Source: Brachionus plicatilis (Eukaryota > Rotifera > Eurotatoria > Ploima > Brachionidae). Taken from it: 64,000 nt of DNA. This document shows positions 1 through 16,290 of this stretch, in pieces. The notes beneath the pieces were generated by a model. It was not told the DNA's origin and did not search any database. It was given only the letters and a program-made list of their open reading frames with translations. A program made the translations under genes and the position numbers. Numbering within the stretch: position 1 is the stretch's first letter; every line of letters starts with the position of its first letter. The stretch lies in contig QEOQ01000694.1 in NCBI GenBank assembly GCA_010279815.1, positions 942,423 through 1,006,422 of the forward strand, read 5' to 3'.

Positions 1-282
1 TAATTTTTTTAATTTTTTCTTAAAATAAAAAAAATATTTAAATCCCATTTAGACTTTATTTTTATTCACAAAAGAATTTTAAAACAAAGAAATTTATGGC
101 AAGGTAATGAAATCATTAAGGCCTAATTACACAACGGCGATTTAATTTGAATTCTTAGCAAAAATTATTTTAGAAAAAAATATTATAATTCAAATACGAT
201 TTCGTAATTCATGTATTAATTTAAGGGAAAATAAGTTTGATAATTTTTTTAATTTTTTTCAAAAATGAATAAAACAAAATTT
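1..282. other. AT-rich intergenic stretch
   Basis: Poly-A/T-rich sequence upstream of the first gene. I see no open frame, RNA gene or repeat that I can support. Confidence 0.5.
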
Positions 283-2208
283 ATGCTGAGTAAAATAAAT
301 ATAAAAAACAGTCTAACTTGGATATCTTTTCGAGTAAGTTTATTTCCCAACTAGTATTGGTAAAAAAATTAAATTAAAATTTTTTAAGTGTATTAAGACT
401 TTTCCAAAAAATGTTGAAATTCAGATCGATAACTCGGTGAAAATAGGAGATTTTAAACATTTAAAAAACCATCATGGAAAATACATATTAAATTATATTG
501 AACTGCCAGAGGACCTTGAGCAAAGAATTAATAAAGTTTTAGGAAGTATGAAGAATTCTCTATTCTCGATCATATTATTAAAATCTTTTATTTTAGACTT
601 TAATATTAAAGCATTGAGGGATCAAGCAAAAAATTTAAAAAACCATTTGCATGATCGGCGCTCTTCGAAAGAAAAAAATGAGATATACGAGTTAAAAGAT
701 AGAATAAGAGACAAACTTTTATTAGAAGGTAATTTTTAGACATATAAAATAAATAAAAACTCTATTTTTGACTAGATAAAGAGAAAAATGATGCAGATTC
801 AATTGAAAAAAAAATAGAAAACATCCTTAGATCTAAAATACACCCCTGGTTAAAAATTGAGTAGGAATTTTAAAGCGAAAACTTAACTTTTGATTTTAAT
901 TAACATTTTCTTAAGCTTCACTGAAAGTGTTGGTCATTTATACCTTGCTGCTAGATTTGCATCAGATTATGCAGTTTTGGTTCAAATTTTCAATGAAGTA
1001 TTTTAAAAATTTAAATTCACGAAATTTTAATAATAAAATTAGATAAAAAAAAGAGACCATTTATTTAATCCAAATAATGTATTCGATTTTGGCTCAGGTG
1101 TTGGGTAAGTTTATAAAGAGTTAACTTTAATTTAAAACATATTATAATAATTATTTAAAATTTAGCACGGTAATGTGGGCTACCAAGAGAACATGGTCAA
1201 ACGAATCAGTTAGCTTTTTTAATGTTGATAGTTCGGCGTACATGAATAACATTGCCAATTTGATTACTAAAGGTTTTTAATTTTTGATTCAAAACAGTTT
1301 TTTATTTTTAAATTAGATGGAATAGCAAGTAAAAGCTCTTGCTTCAAAAGCATGTTTTTTAAAAGAAACTTTCCGAAATCAGATCAAGTTAGAAATTTAG
1401 GAAATTGAGAAAAAAAATTAAATTTTAAAAAATTTTTAAGGAAGAATATGAATTGGTTACTTCGGCATTTACTCTCTTTGAATTACCAGATCGAGCAAGC
1501 AGATTTCAAAACTTATCTCTTTTGTGGAATAAATTGAAAAAAAATGGTTATCTTGTTTTAGTTGAAAATGGAACCAAGCATGGGTTTAAGCTGATAAACG
1601 AAGCTAGAGAATTTTTCCTAACAGTAAATTCTAAAAACAGCTTCAAAAAATATATAATTTACTAACTTTTTAAAGGAAATATTCAACTCAAAAAATACAG
1701 AGGAAATTGGGGAATCTTGCGGACACATATTTTCACCTGTAAGAATAAGAATTTGAAATTTTATGACTTAAAATAAAAATAATTTTTAGTGTCCTCATAG
1801 TGAAACGTGTCCTTTGGTTAGTGAGAATCAAACATGCAGATTTTTTGTTGGATTTAAACCATTAAATGTTTATGATTGGAAAGAAAATGTATTTTTTTCA
1901 ATTAAATAAGAAGAAAAATAATTTTTTTTTTAAATAAGAAAAATCCAAGAGAAGAATTTCCCTATTCGTATATTGTTTTAAAAAAAACGCCTAAACCAGA
2001 ATCAAAATTATGGCCTCGACTCGTCTATAGACAACCAATAAACATACCAGGAGGAATTATTCACTCTTGGTTGTGTACTTCGGAAGGAAATGTTGAACAC
2101 TTAGTTTCTTCAAAGAATCGAAATAAAACAACTCGAAGTTTACTTAGATATTCCAAACTTGGTGATAATCTTCCATTGTTTATTAAAAATAAAGATTTAG
2201 AAAATTAA
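283..2208 (+). CDS. METTL17: METTL17 / Rsm22-like mitochondrial ribosome assembly factor, 11 exons
   Basis: METTL17 proteins are mitochondrial methyltransferase-fold, iron-sulfur proteins needed to assemble the small mitoribosomal subunit. The start is the ATG at 283. Exon 1 (283-333) encodes a 17-residue basic, hydroxylated leader that suits mitochondrial import. It splices by a GTAAGT...TTTAAG intron to exon 2 (389-728). Later exons read YLAARFASDYAVL, then VFDFGSGVG (the methyltransferase glycine loop), then FTLFELPD and LVENGTKHGF as in the family. The Cys motif CGHIFSPCPHSETCP, with a further TCRFF cysteine, matches the cluster-binding region. The last exon ends with TAA at 2206-2208. 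Introns are about 45-60 nt and all frames join without stops. NAE1 follows 80 bp downstream on the same strand. What is seen is the motif order and clean splicing. The function is taken from the family. Confidence 0.9.
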
Positions 2209-2288
2209 TTTGTTATTTTAATTTTATTAAAGGGTTTTAAAACCCTTCTTTTATAAAGTAGTATTTGATTTATTTAATTTTAAATAAG

Positions 2289-5200
2289 ATGATTAACAAT
2301 CTTAATACTGATGGTCAACATTCAAATTTATTGAACAAAAATGCTAAATACGATCGCCAATTAAGACTATGGGGCAATCATGGCCAGGCCAAGCTCGAAG
2401 GATCTAGGATTTGCTTAATTAATTCTTCAACAGCTGGAACTGAAACTTTAAAAAGTATGGTATTGCCTGGTGTCGGTTATTTTAGCATCATTGATGACAA
2501 TATTGTTACCAAAGAAGACGTATCTAAAAAGTGAATTTAATGGTTATTTTAAGAAAAAAATCTATTTTGATTTTTTTTAAAGTTTCTTTTTACCATTCGA
2601 CTCTGTTGGTCAGGTATGTTTTAGCAAAAATTTTGGATTTGATTTATGTATGTTTTTTTAGAATCGGGCTAAAGTCGCTAGTGAACATTTATGTGAGTTA
2701 AATCAGGATGTAATAGGGGATTATCTCTTAGAGGTAATTTAAATCTCAAAATTAAAACATAAAATAAAAAAATTTAATTTATAGAATATTGACCGAATTT
2801 TAGAAAATAAACCAGAATATCTAAAATCATTCAATTTAGTAATTGCTACTAATTTAAAAGAAAAGTTTATAAAAAATTTAATTTGAAATTTGTTTATTTT
2901 TTATTTTTTTAAAAGCACTTTCAAAAAATTAGCAGATTATCTTTGGAATGAAAATATTCCTTTGATTTCAATTAGATCGTTTGGCTTAATTGGATTCATA
3001 AGAATAATAGCACAAGAGCATCATGGTAAATAATTTATGACTTTTATTTTTTCATGTTATCAAATTTTTTTGTTGGCTTTCAAAATACATTTTAAAATAG
3101 GGTCCAGCCATTGCCCTTGGTCAGAGAATATGTTTCAACAAAATAATGAATGTAATCTCTTAAGTATATTGTTAATTTTTTTTCAAATTTTGGCTTGGAG
3201 ATCAAGATAGTGTATTTGACAACAAAAAAATAAGCTGATAGCATGAAAAATATAGACCATAATTTATTAAGTCAAATAATTTAATATTTAATATCTCTAA
3301 AGTTGTCGAAGCCCATCCAGATAACCAGCTTCCAATTTTAAGATTAGATCAACCATTTGACGAACTAAAAAATTTCTGTAACTCTATTGACTTGAACAGC
3401 ATTAGCGAAGCTGAATACTCGCATATTCCTTATTTAATAATTTTATATAAATACCTTGATCTTTGGAAAAAACAAGTAGCTTGTGGAAGAATAATTTATG
3501 GAATTAGGTTTTAAAAATTTATTTTTAAAAGAATGATGGACAAATTCCCAAAAATTATAAAGAAAAAGAAGCTTTTAAACATTTTATAAAATCTGGTGAG
3601 ATTTTTGTTAATTTAAAGGAAATTTAGAATAAATATGCCAATTTATAAAAGGAGTTCTTCGACATGAAAATGCAACTAAATTTGAAGAAAATTTCGAAGA
3701 AGCCATAAAAAATGTCAATAGTATCATTGTTCCTTCACAAGTAAAATTTAATATAAAATTTTTAATTTAAAAACAAATCTACTTTTCAAAGATTCCAGCT
3801 GAAATAAAACAACTTTTTAATGATGAAAAATGCTTGAAAATTAGTGAAAATGTAACATTCAATTTTTTTTTATTCAAATAAAAAGCTTTTATCTTTCTAG
3901 AGCGATAAATTCTGGATTATAGTTAGAGCTATCAAAGAATTTACTGAAAATGAAGGAATGGGTCATCTACCGGTAAATTTTTTAATATTAAATCTTCAAA
4001 AATATCAAGTCTTATCAGTTCAATTTTTTTAACTCCGGTTTTGTGTTAATTAATTTGTAAAAATGTCGGACTAATCACAAAATTTATTAAATATTTTGTT
4101 ATTTGTTCAACAAGTAAAGTTCGTGAGAAACGCTTTTGAAATTTTTTTCTTTTGACCATAAAACTAAAAATCTTTTTTCCATTGAGTTTATTTATTATTT
4201 ATGATTTATTTCAAAAGAAATTAGTTGAAATAATTTGTAAATAAAAAAATTGGTCCTCAATTAATTGTCAAAAATTAAAAGACAGGAGAAAAGAAAAGAA
4301 AAAAGCCTGTTTTTTAATTTAGTTTAGACTGTACTTATGCTGGAACAAAATATTTAGTTATTTGGTTCTGAATAATTTTAAAACAATTTTAGAAATAAAT
4401 AAGTGATTATTTAGGATTAGAAAAAATATATTGACTAAGTTACAGATTGCTCATATTTTTTTTCTCCTTTTTAAAAATATCTCTCATATCTCCTTTTTAA
4501 AAATATAAAAACATTTTTTCCCTTTAAATTTCATTTTATTTCCATACCAATTTCTTCTAACCACTTGGTTGAATGGAAAGACTTTTTTAAAATTTAATTA
4601 AAACGTTTTTAGTAACAATTTTTAGTCATGATTATTAAATTTTATTCTAAACTTCAATTTGGAGATTAAACTGAGTTGATTATAAATTAAAAAATTTAAA
4701 TTTTTTATTGATTAATTTTTTATTTTAGATCTTTAATTTTGAAATAAATAAAACTGTGACTTTGAATTGAGAGTTTATCTAAATATATTGTTTATTAAAA
4801 GCTTAAAGTGCCAAATTTAAGCTTATGATCAAAATTAACTTATCATGCTCAAAAATTATTTTAAAATAAATATTACTCCAGAATTATATTTTTAATAAGT
4901 ATTCAATGCTTAGCTCAATTATCAACATCTACAAAAATCTGCAAAAATTATATTGATTTAGAATTATAAACGATACTTAATTGTGGTTAAACATATTCAG
5001 TTTATAATTAAATCGGTCAAACATTATCTAATAAAAAAATCCTCCAATACTTTTTTAATTATGATTTTTGAGCATGATCGATAAATTTATATCATTTACT
5101 TCAATTTGACCTCTAAGCTACAATTTAATGTCTAAAATTAAGTACTTTTGATACTGGTCATTCAGGCAACTTTACTTAACTTAGACTAAATTCATGTTAA

Positions 5201-5962
5201 ATTTTTCATAATTTTTTATTTTTATCTTTATAGTTGAAAGGAACAATTCCCGATATGGTTAGTGATTCGGATAAGTATGTGGCTATTCAAAATGTTTACA
5301 AATCAAAAGCTCAGCATGACGTTGACTCAGTTTTGAGTAGGGTTGAAAGAATTCTTTTAAATATCAACAAGCCGTTTGATTACATAAGTGAACAAGAAGT
5401 TAAACTCTACTGCAAAAACGCACACAATCTGAAAAATATACGATATAGATCTGTTAGTCAAGAATATGATCCTCAAACGTCAAATCTTGGCTCGTTGATA
5501 GGTAATTTCACCTTTTTAATTTGATTTTTTAATAATTAAATTTTCTTAGAGGAAAACTCTGACAGTGATTTAATTTTTTATATTTTGATGAGAGCAGTTG
5601 ATCTTTTTCATCTAGAAAATAATCGATTTCCTGGTACCAATATTGAGTTGTTGCATTCAGATGGAATTCATCTCAAAAAGCATTTGTACAAGCTGATGCA
5701 AGAGAACCGAATTAATGCAACGATTAAAGAAGAATTTATTCACGAAATGTAATTTTTTAATTTTTTATCAAAAAAAAAAACAATAATAATGCTTGGTTCT
5801 AGATGTCGTTATGGAAATTGCGAAATACATTCAATTAGTGCATTTCTAGGCGGTTGCGCTGCCCACGAGGCAATCAAGCTTTTGACAAATCAATTCGTAC
5901 CTATAAACAATACACTAATTTATAACGGAATTAAACAATTAAGCACAGTTTTTGAAATTTAA
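2289..5962 (+). CDS. NAE1: NEDD8-activating enzyme E1 regulatory subunit (NAE1/APP-BP1), 13 exons
   Basis: NAE1 pairs with UBA3 to activate NEDD8 for cullin neddylation. The N-terminus carries the E1 signature [14 protein letters not shown], followed by the adenylation-fold segments [18 protein letters not shown] and FSIIDDN. Middle exons give [17 protein letters not shown] and [18 protein letters not shown]. After a 1.26-kb intron (3973-5233) comes [15 protein letters not shown]. The C-terminus reads [18 protein letters not shown] and closes with [12 protein letters not shown] before TAA at 5960-5962. As in other NAE1 proteins I see no E1 catalytic-cysteine domain; that lies in UBA3. The ATG at 2289 is the first in frame. 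One intron near 3025-3302 is about 280 nt and the others are mostly about 50 nt. Assignment is confident from near-continuous similarity. Confidence 0.92.
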
Positions 5963-5991
5963 AATCAAAAAAAATTTATTTTAAATTTATT

Positions 5992-6143
5992 TTAATGTTG
6001 ATTCTCAGCTTGTAATAATTTTAATGACAATTTTTTTGTAAAACCTTTTAAATCGTTTAATAAATATTGTCTTGGAGCACAATACTTTTGAAATACTACC
6101 CTTTTGGTTATTCGCCAAGAAGGTATCTTCAAGTTGTTTTTAA
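5992..6143 (-). CDS. possible last exon of a small unknown gene
   Basis: The minus strand shows a TTTTTAG acceptor followed by an open stretch of about 50 codons ending in TAA at 5992. It encodes a basic peptide with IPSWRITKRVVF, YCAPRQYLLNDLKGF and a QAENQH end. The residue pattern looks like real protein rather than AT noise. An AATAAA-type signal follows the stop on the minus strand, in the short gap it shares convergently with NAE1. I could not find a convincing upstream exon or start. The open frame continues to 6180 but needs no ATG. I do not recognise the family; the basic, tryptophan- and tyrosine-containing tail would suit a small mitochondrial or ribosomal protein, but that is a guess. 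Confidence 0.35.
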
Positions 6144-6189
6144 CTAAAAATATAAATTTTTCTATGGAATTCTTTCTCAAAAAGAATAT

Positions 6190-7224
6190 GAAATGTTTAA
6201 TGAATAATCAAGAGTAGCATAAATTTTTGGTTTATTTGATTTAAAAAAAATTATTTGATTTATTAATTAAAAAGACGATGTCAAATTTTGATAATATTTT
6301 TTATTTTTGATACTTTTCAAAAAAACCTCCCTTTAATTATAAATTTAAATTATGATTTATTTAACAAAAAAATAAGTTTTTTAAGTTGGAATGTTAATCA
6401 ACAGACTAGTGCCCTTTTTTTTGAACAATGCCGATTTCTCAGCATTGAACAAATGATTAACAATTATATTTATTTAAATTTTAAAAATAGTATAAAATAA
6501 TATAAAAAATATTACAATTAATTTTGAACAAAATAAAATATTTTCTACAATTAAATTTTAATTTTAATTGTCAAAATTTGAAAAAGTCTTGTCAAAAATT
6601 AAATTAATATTATTAAATATCAAAGTTTTAAAATTTCCGTAAGTCAAATTTCTCCTATCGATAACAAATAATTTAACAAATTTGAATTAGATGTGATCAA
6701 ACGTATTTTTGGCCATTTATTTATCTTCTAACATTGCTGAAATTTAGCGACCAAAAAAATTTATGAGAAATTTTTCTGACTTTTTTAAAAAATAATTTTA
6801 ATCCTATTATTTTTTTAAATAAACATTTGAGAAAAAAAATTGCACCTAAATTCTTGTGTAATTCTGTATTTAGTGTTTAAAAGCAAATGAATTCTTTTTT
6901 TAAATAAAATCTGATGATTATTTCCACTCATATGCTTTCATTATTTTAAATCTAGAAGCAATTTTATATTGATTGCGAGGAACGCAGTGACGATGCTAAT
7001 AACCAGACACATGTGTATTGAAAATTCGATATAGCGGGCTGATTTTGCTGGAGGGTATTGCTAACTCTAAGCGATTTGATTGGTTAAACAAAAGAAAATA
7101 TTTTTTTTGAATCTAAATAAAATTTGACATTGACATTAATAAAATTCGATGTTATATTTTTAGTCTTTACTAGATTGCCCAAAAAAAAATTAATTTTTGT
7201 AAATGCAAAGAATAAAAATTAAGA
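6190..7224. other. intergenic, no gene recognised
   Basis: Mostly AT-rich. Around 6975-7080 there is a short island of higher GC with the words GCGAGGAACGCAGTGACG and ATAGCGGGCTGATTTTGC that is unlike its surroundings. It may be a transposon scrap. A 70-codon open frame at 6288-6500 has no ATG context or recognisable content and is left out. Confidence 0.4.
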
Positions 7225-7233
7225 GTATTTAAT

Positions 7234-8070
7234 GGCTATCACTAAAATCCGGATCCGGACACGGATTTACGGACGTCCGGACACGGATTTCATGTGCCTA
7301 AAACACGGATCCGGACTTTTTTTTTTTAAATCTAAAACACGGACACGGAAATACCATGTCTAAAAAACGGACACGGATTTTTGTTAAACATTCTAAAGTG
7401 CGAACACGGACACGGATTTTTTAAAAGAAATTTGACAAAGATTTAAATAAATTGATTATAAAAAACGTAGTTAAATTTATTTAAAAAAAAAACACTGTTA
7501 CCATATAATTTATGGTAAAAAAAATTTTAACTTTATGGTAATAAATAAAAAAAATTTAGTTATTCGTTTTTAATTTTCTGTCTCGTTTCGGAGTTAAATG
7601 TTTTTTTTTGTTTTCAACTACACTCATTAGGCTTAAATAACCTTCATCTGAAAAACAATTACGATAAATAGAAAAATCAATATTTACAACACCGTCTGGT
7701 AAATCTTCTGGTTTAATAAGCAAGTCAGATTCATTGATCAATTTCAACATTGATTTTTCTTCTCTTTTAACTTTGTCAGCTTTAACTTACTGTTAACTTT
7801 TTTAACCACATATACGGCTCTAATACTAATTTGAACAGCAATTATGTGGGAACAATCATGTCCGTGTCCGTGTTTTAGAAATTTAGAAAAAAATCCGTGT
7901 CCGGGTTTTAGACAAGGTAGGTCCGTGTCTGCATTTTAGAAGGTTTTTTATCGGTCCGTGTCCGTACTTTAGTCAAATTTTTAATTTGTCCGGATCCGTG
8001 TTTTAAGCACATGAAATCCGTGTCCGGACGTCCGTAAATCCGTGTCCGGATCCGGATTTTAGTGAAAGCC
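7234..8070. mobile_element. non-autonomous inverted-repeat DNA transposon with 9-bp target duplication
   Basis: This 837-bp element is bounded by long terminal inverted repeats that start GGCT(A/T)TCACTAAAATCCGG at both ends. They continue through iterated ACACGGA and CGGATCCGGAC words for over 75 bp at each end; looser ACACGGA-rich sequence reaches to about 7420 on the left and from about 7860 on the right. It is flanked by perfect 9-bp direct repeats GTATTTAAT at 7225-7233 and 8071-8079. A 9-bp duplication suits Mutator-like (MULE) or Merlin-type elements. An internal minus-strand open frame (7556-7750, 64 codons, with EDLPDGVVNIDF) resembles nothing I recognise and is far too short for a transposase. 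The element is probably mobilised in trans. Confidence 0.85.
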
Positions 8071-8227
8071 GTATTTAATATTTAAGTAAATTTAACGTTT
8101 CGTTACTCGCTATTAAAAAGCTTTGCTTCTTTATGTTATAAATTTGCTTGTGATTAATAAGAGAATAGATGAACATAGATGTGAGTTTTTTAAACTTTTG
8201 TCGAGCTTTAACAGTAAAAGATTATTA

Positions 8228-9830
8228 TATTTGAAACCTTCGCTATTGCCTCCAATTCATTAGCCATAGGCAAAAAAGTTTTTATCATCTTTTTAGACTT
8301 TGCTAAGGCATTCGATAAAGTTTGTCACAATGCACTTTAGGCTAAGCTCGAAACATATGAATTTTGTGAACATATCTTAGCTTGGGTAAAAAATTTCTTA
8401 CAAAATCGAAGACAGAGAGTTGTGATTGGTAATGGTGTCTCATCTTGGAAAAATGTCACAAGTGGAGTACCTCAAGGCAGTATCTTAGACCCCCTTCGTT
8501 TTGTCATTTTCATTAATGACATGCTAAAGATGGTCAAACAGTTGTTAAAATTGTTTGCTGATGACAGTAAGTTGATAGCTATTATCAAAGATCACAATTA
8601 CTTTGAAATAGTCCAGGAGGACCTAGACGCTTTATCAGACTGGGCTGCATCTTAGTGTATGTTTTTTTCATTCTGAAAAATGTAAGGAGATGAAAATCAC
8701 CAAGTCAAAGCGAACCATAGCCAATTTTCACCGATTAACTATGAACCACAATGACGGACAAAACAGACATACTCTTGAATATACAACCAAATCTGAAAAA
8801 GATTTGGGAGTATATATGTCATCGTAAATTTTGATAATTATTAATTCTAAAATACCTAGCGATCTCAAACTTTAATCATATAATTTAATCATATATAACT
8901 CCTAACCTAAAATTTTATACGCAGGTTAGCCACGCAGTAGCGAAGGCAACCCAAATTATTGAACAACTAAAAATAACTTCTTAATACAGTACAAATTAAA
9001 ACTAACTTTTACGCATTTTGTCTTCGACTCTTCATCAACTTTTCCAGTAGGGAAAGGAAAATTCGAGAAAGAGTCGAGGAAAAGAAATGTACAAGTTAGT
9101 TTTAAATTGTACTGTATTAGACACCAAGTATTTTCAAAACCTTATTCACAGCCTTCATTCGTCCTCATTTAGAATATGCTGTACCAGTTCCATAAAAAAG
9201 AAAATTAAAGTATTGGAAAAGATTCAGAGACGAGCAATCGAACTAGTGTCCAGTTTTGAATTACAAAGAACGGTAACAAGAATTGAAAATGACTTCCCTA
9301 AAAGATATAAGAAACAGAAGTGATTTAATCTAATCTTACAAATTCTACTATGGATTAAGACTTCAAGTTGGCAACATAACTATTTAGGTAAAAATATATC
9401 CAAACCATCGGGCCCTGCGGCAGGAGTTAGAAGAAGTTCGCACCACTCAAGTAGACCGGCCTTTACGAATTGTAGTCAAAGGGAAAACTTTTAAGTAAAT
9501 CGAACTATACTGAAATGGAACGTCCGACCAGATTTTATCGTCAACTCTTCTTGTGTCCATGAATTCAAAAACCATCTGGATCAATATCTTAGTAGCCTAG
9601 GCATCACCAACACTGAAGCACTAAGACTTGGATCAATAAATGCCTAATAACTTTGTTCGATTTAAAGTTAGAAGAAAAATTAATTAATCATTATGACCTA
9701 AAAATGTCGCCATAAAATCATCGTCAAACATATGAAATCAGCAAACGTAGCTACCATAGACGAATTCCTACAGTTTTTCGTCTCCCCAAGCTTTGCTTGA
9801 AGTAGCTTATATTTATTATTATTATTATCA
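8228..9830 (+). mobile_element. decayed LINE (non-LTR retrotransposon), reverse transcriptase 3' half
   Basis: Conceptual translation gives the reverse-transcriptase palm: FLDFAKAFDKVCHNAL, then FLQNRRQRVVIGNG, SGVPQGSILDPLRFVIFIND and LLKLFADDSKLIA, where FADD is the catalytic box. After this come several frame changes and stops, then FIRPHLEYAVPVP, KVLEKIQRRAIELV and a C-terminal FIVNSSCVHEFKNHLDQYL. The 5' half (endonuclease) is missing. The 3' end carries GCTACCATAGACGA... and an (ATT)n tail near 9815-9830. The pattern fits CR1/L2/Jockey-like LINEs. An in-frame stop at about 8338 and a MITE at 8987-9114 show it is dead. Confidence 0.85.
8987..9114. mobile_element. small MITE with TA target duplication nested in the LINE
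   Basis: A 128-bp palindromic insert starts CAGTACAAATTAAAACTAAC and ends with its inverse, flanked by TA at 8985-8986 and 9115-9116. The inner arms also pair (GACTCTTCATCAACTTTTCC against GGAAAGGAAAATTCGAGA...). It interrupts the LINE reading frame between a QLKITS segment and the KTLFTAFIRPHLEY segment. TA flanks and CAGT termini are typical of Tc1/mariner-type MITEs. Confidence 0.75.
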
Positions 9831-10678
9831 TTTTTTTTTTTGGAAATGACCATTTTTGACAGACTTTTTTGAATTTATTTTTAATTTTTAATTTGAATAT
9901 ATTTATATGTAAAAACTAAACATCTACAAAGTTCAAAGAAAACAAATTTAGAAAGGAAAAGTTAATTAAATTTTAAAAAATAACGAAAAAAATTGAAATA
10001 TGACATTATGTGCATTTAAATGATTAAAATATTGTTCGAATCAAAATTAATGAAAATGAAAAAAAAGAAGAAAATAAGTAATTGCATAAAAGAGTTAAGG
10101 TATTCGACAAATTTTTATTCGAAAGCACTTATTTACATTATTTTTAATTTCTAAAATTAATTGTAACAGTATTAAAAAATTCAAAATTAATTCCATTCTT
10201 AAGTGAAAGGCCATTTAGAGCAATCAATCGGTAACAAAAAATTTTTTCAATAGCTAATTGGAATAAGTAAATATTAAATTGTTAATTAATTAAATTAGAC
10301 AATAATTTTCAGTAAATCAATATAAAAGGTAATTTACCTATTGAAATTTGTGAGTAATTAAGATAATTGGAAATTTTTCATCTTTTATCGGTAAGCTATT
10401 TTTATCAAACTAATTACTGAGTAAAAAGGACCACGTTCAGAAAAAAATGTTTTGAGAATTTTTCTCTTTATTAATTTAGCTTAATTGATTGTAAAGAAAA
10501 CTTTTTAATTTAATCAAGTACATAAGCAAATATTGAAGAATGGTTAATTTCAAAACAAAATTTGAAACCAGTAGCTAATTCAAAGTATCAAAAGCAATAT
10601 CTTTAATCAACCTACTCCGAATCCATTATCTTTTGATAATATAGCTTCAAATTGATCTGTACACATATTTAGCATAGC
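9831..10678. other. AT-rich intergenic stretch
   Basis: No open frame, RNA gene or clear repeat that I can support between the LINE tail and the small gene's TATA-like box. Confidence 0.45.
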
Positions 10679-10686
10679 TATAAAAA
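10679..10686 (+). promoter_or_regulatory. TATA-box-like element
   Basis: TATAAAAA sits 78 bp before the ATG of the intronless gene at 10764. In such AT-rich DNA chance matches are common. The same word (TATAAAAACC) also precedes the repeat-protein gene near 60.4 kb. Confidence 0.35.
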
Positions 10687-10763
10687 CCTTACCATTTTTT
10701 TTTATTTTCAAATAAAATAAAATTAATAATTTTAAATATCCAAATTGCATTCAATACTAAATT

Positions 10764-11273
10764 ATGTCATCGAAAATTAATTTCATTCAAAAAGCCAAAA
10801 GCAAGCTTTGCATAAGGCCATTTAAAATTTGCGGTAAGGCCGAATTCAGTATTAATGAGTCAACTTTAATTGAAACATCCATAGACATAAAGGAAAAAAA
10901 TACACTTCCACTGAATGAAAAAACTCTTGATAGTTTCAAGACCACAATTATTGCTTCAAGTTTAGACAACGAACGGGACTTATCTCAAGCAAATGAAACT
11001 ATCAATATTAGTAAATTTCCATTTCTTGTTTGTTCACCAGAACAATGTCGCACAAAGCGTGATGATTTTTCAGCAGTCAACAATTCCCCGCATCAACTTG
11101 ATCAATCGAATGAATCATTTAAAGAGAATTTCACTCAAATGTGGGTTGAATCGTTTGGTTTCAATTCGAACGATTTTCAGTCTGCCAATTCAAATTTTTT
11201 TCAACAAACTATTGAACAAAGTCAAATTCAATTGAAACCAGAAATTCTAAGCCATGAACCAATCTTTGTTTAA
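10764..11273 (+). CDS. unknown 169-residue intronless protein
   Basis: An uninterrupted ATG-to-TAA frame of 170 codons stands out in a region where random frames rarely pass 70 codons. Its composition is protein-like, rich in Ser, Asn, Phe and Gln. The first 40 residues are basic (KAKSKLCIRPFKICGKAEF). The middle is polar and probably disordered. A C-terminal part alternates acidic and aromatic residues (FTQMWVESFGFNSNDF). I see no signal peptide, membrane segment or known domain. It lacks introns, unlike most neighbours. The short tail with FGFNSNDFQ and many Ser/Thr could suit a regulatory or adaptor protein, but I do not recognise it. KATNAL2 begins 324 bp downstream on the same strand. 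Confidence 0.6.
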   Translation: MSSKINFIQKAKSKLCIRPFKICGKAEFSINESTLIETSIDIKEKNTLPLNEKTLDSFKTTIIASSLDNERDLSQANETINISKFPFLVCSPEQCRTKRDDFSAVNNSPHQLDQSNESFKENFTQMWVESFGFNSNDFQSANSNFFQQTIEQSQIQLKPEILSHEPIFV

Positions 11274-11596
11274 ATTGCACTATTCTTGATTTGCGCTAAC
11301 TTTTTTTTAGTAAATTGTTTTTTTTTTCGTTTTTTTTTTCGTTTTTTTTTTGTTTTTTTTTTGCATAGTGTATTATCAGTCGAATTTTAAATAAAATTTG
11401 AAATTTAAATTGTTCTTTTCCTTAAGACCAAATTTTAAACAAACTCAAGATTTGCATTTGACTTAGTTGTCTTGGTAACCAATAAGTCCTTTTTATACTT
11501 GAACATGAAAAGAATATTTTGAATTTGATTTGAATTTTTTTAATGAAAAACTAACAAATTATTATTATTTAGATCGTAGCCAAATTAAATTTGCTA

Positions 11597-16080
<4,484 letters not shown>

Positions 16081-16290
16081 ATTTTTGTTGATTTTTTCTA
16101 CACCAAATTTAAATAAAAATATTTATTTTTAATTTTATTAAAAAAAGAATCCTTAATTTATTGCATTAATTTAATTAATATTTACCATACTTTTTGGGAT
16201 TTATTTAACGCAAATAGCAAGAAACCTGACTAATTGTATGCAAGATATTGAAATTATTAGAATTAAGATTTATATTGTTTTTTATTCCAA
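16081..16290. other. intergenic between KATNAL2 and tRNA-Ala
   Basis: AT-rich KATNAL2 3' flank with AATAAA-like words shortly after the stop codon. It holds no gene. Confidence 0.4.

Noticed and set aside
7556..7750. 64-codon minus frame within the 9-bp-duplication element as a transposase
   Set aside because: It is too short, has no catalytic motif and no similarity that I recognise; kept only as a note on the element.
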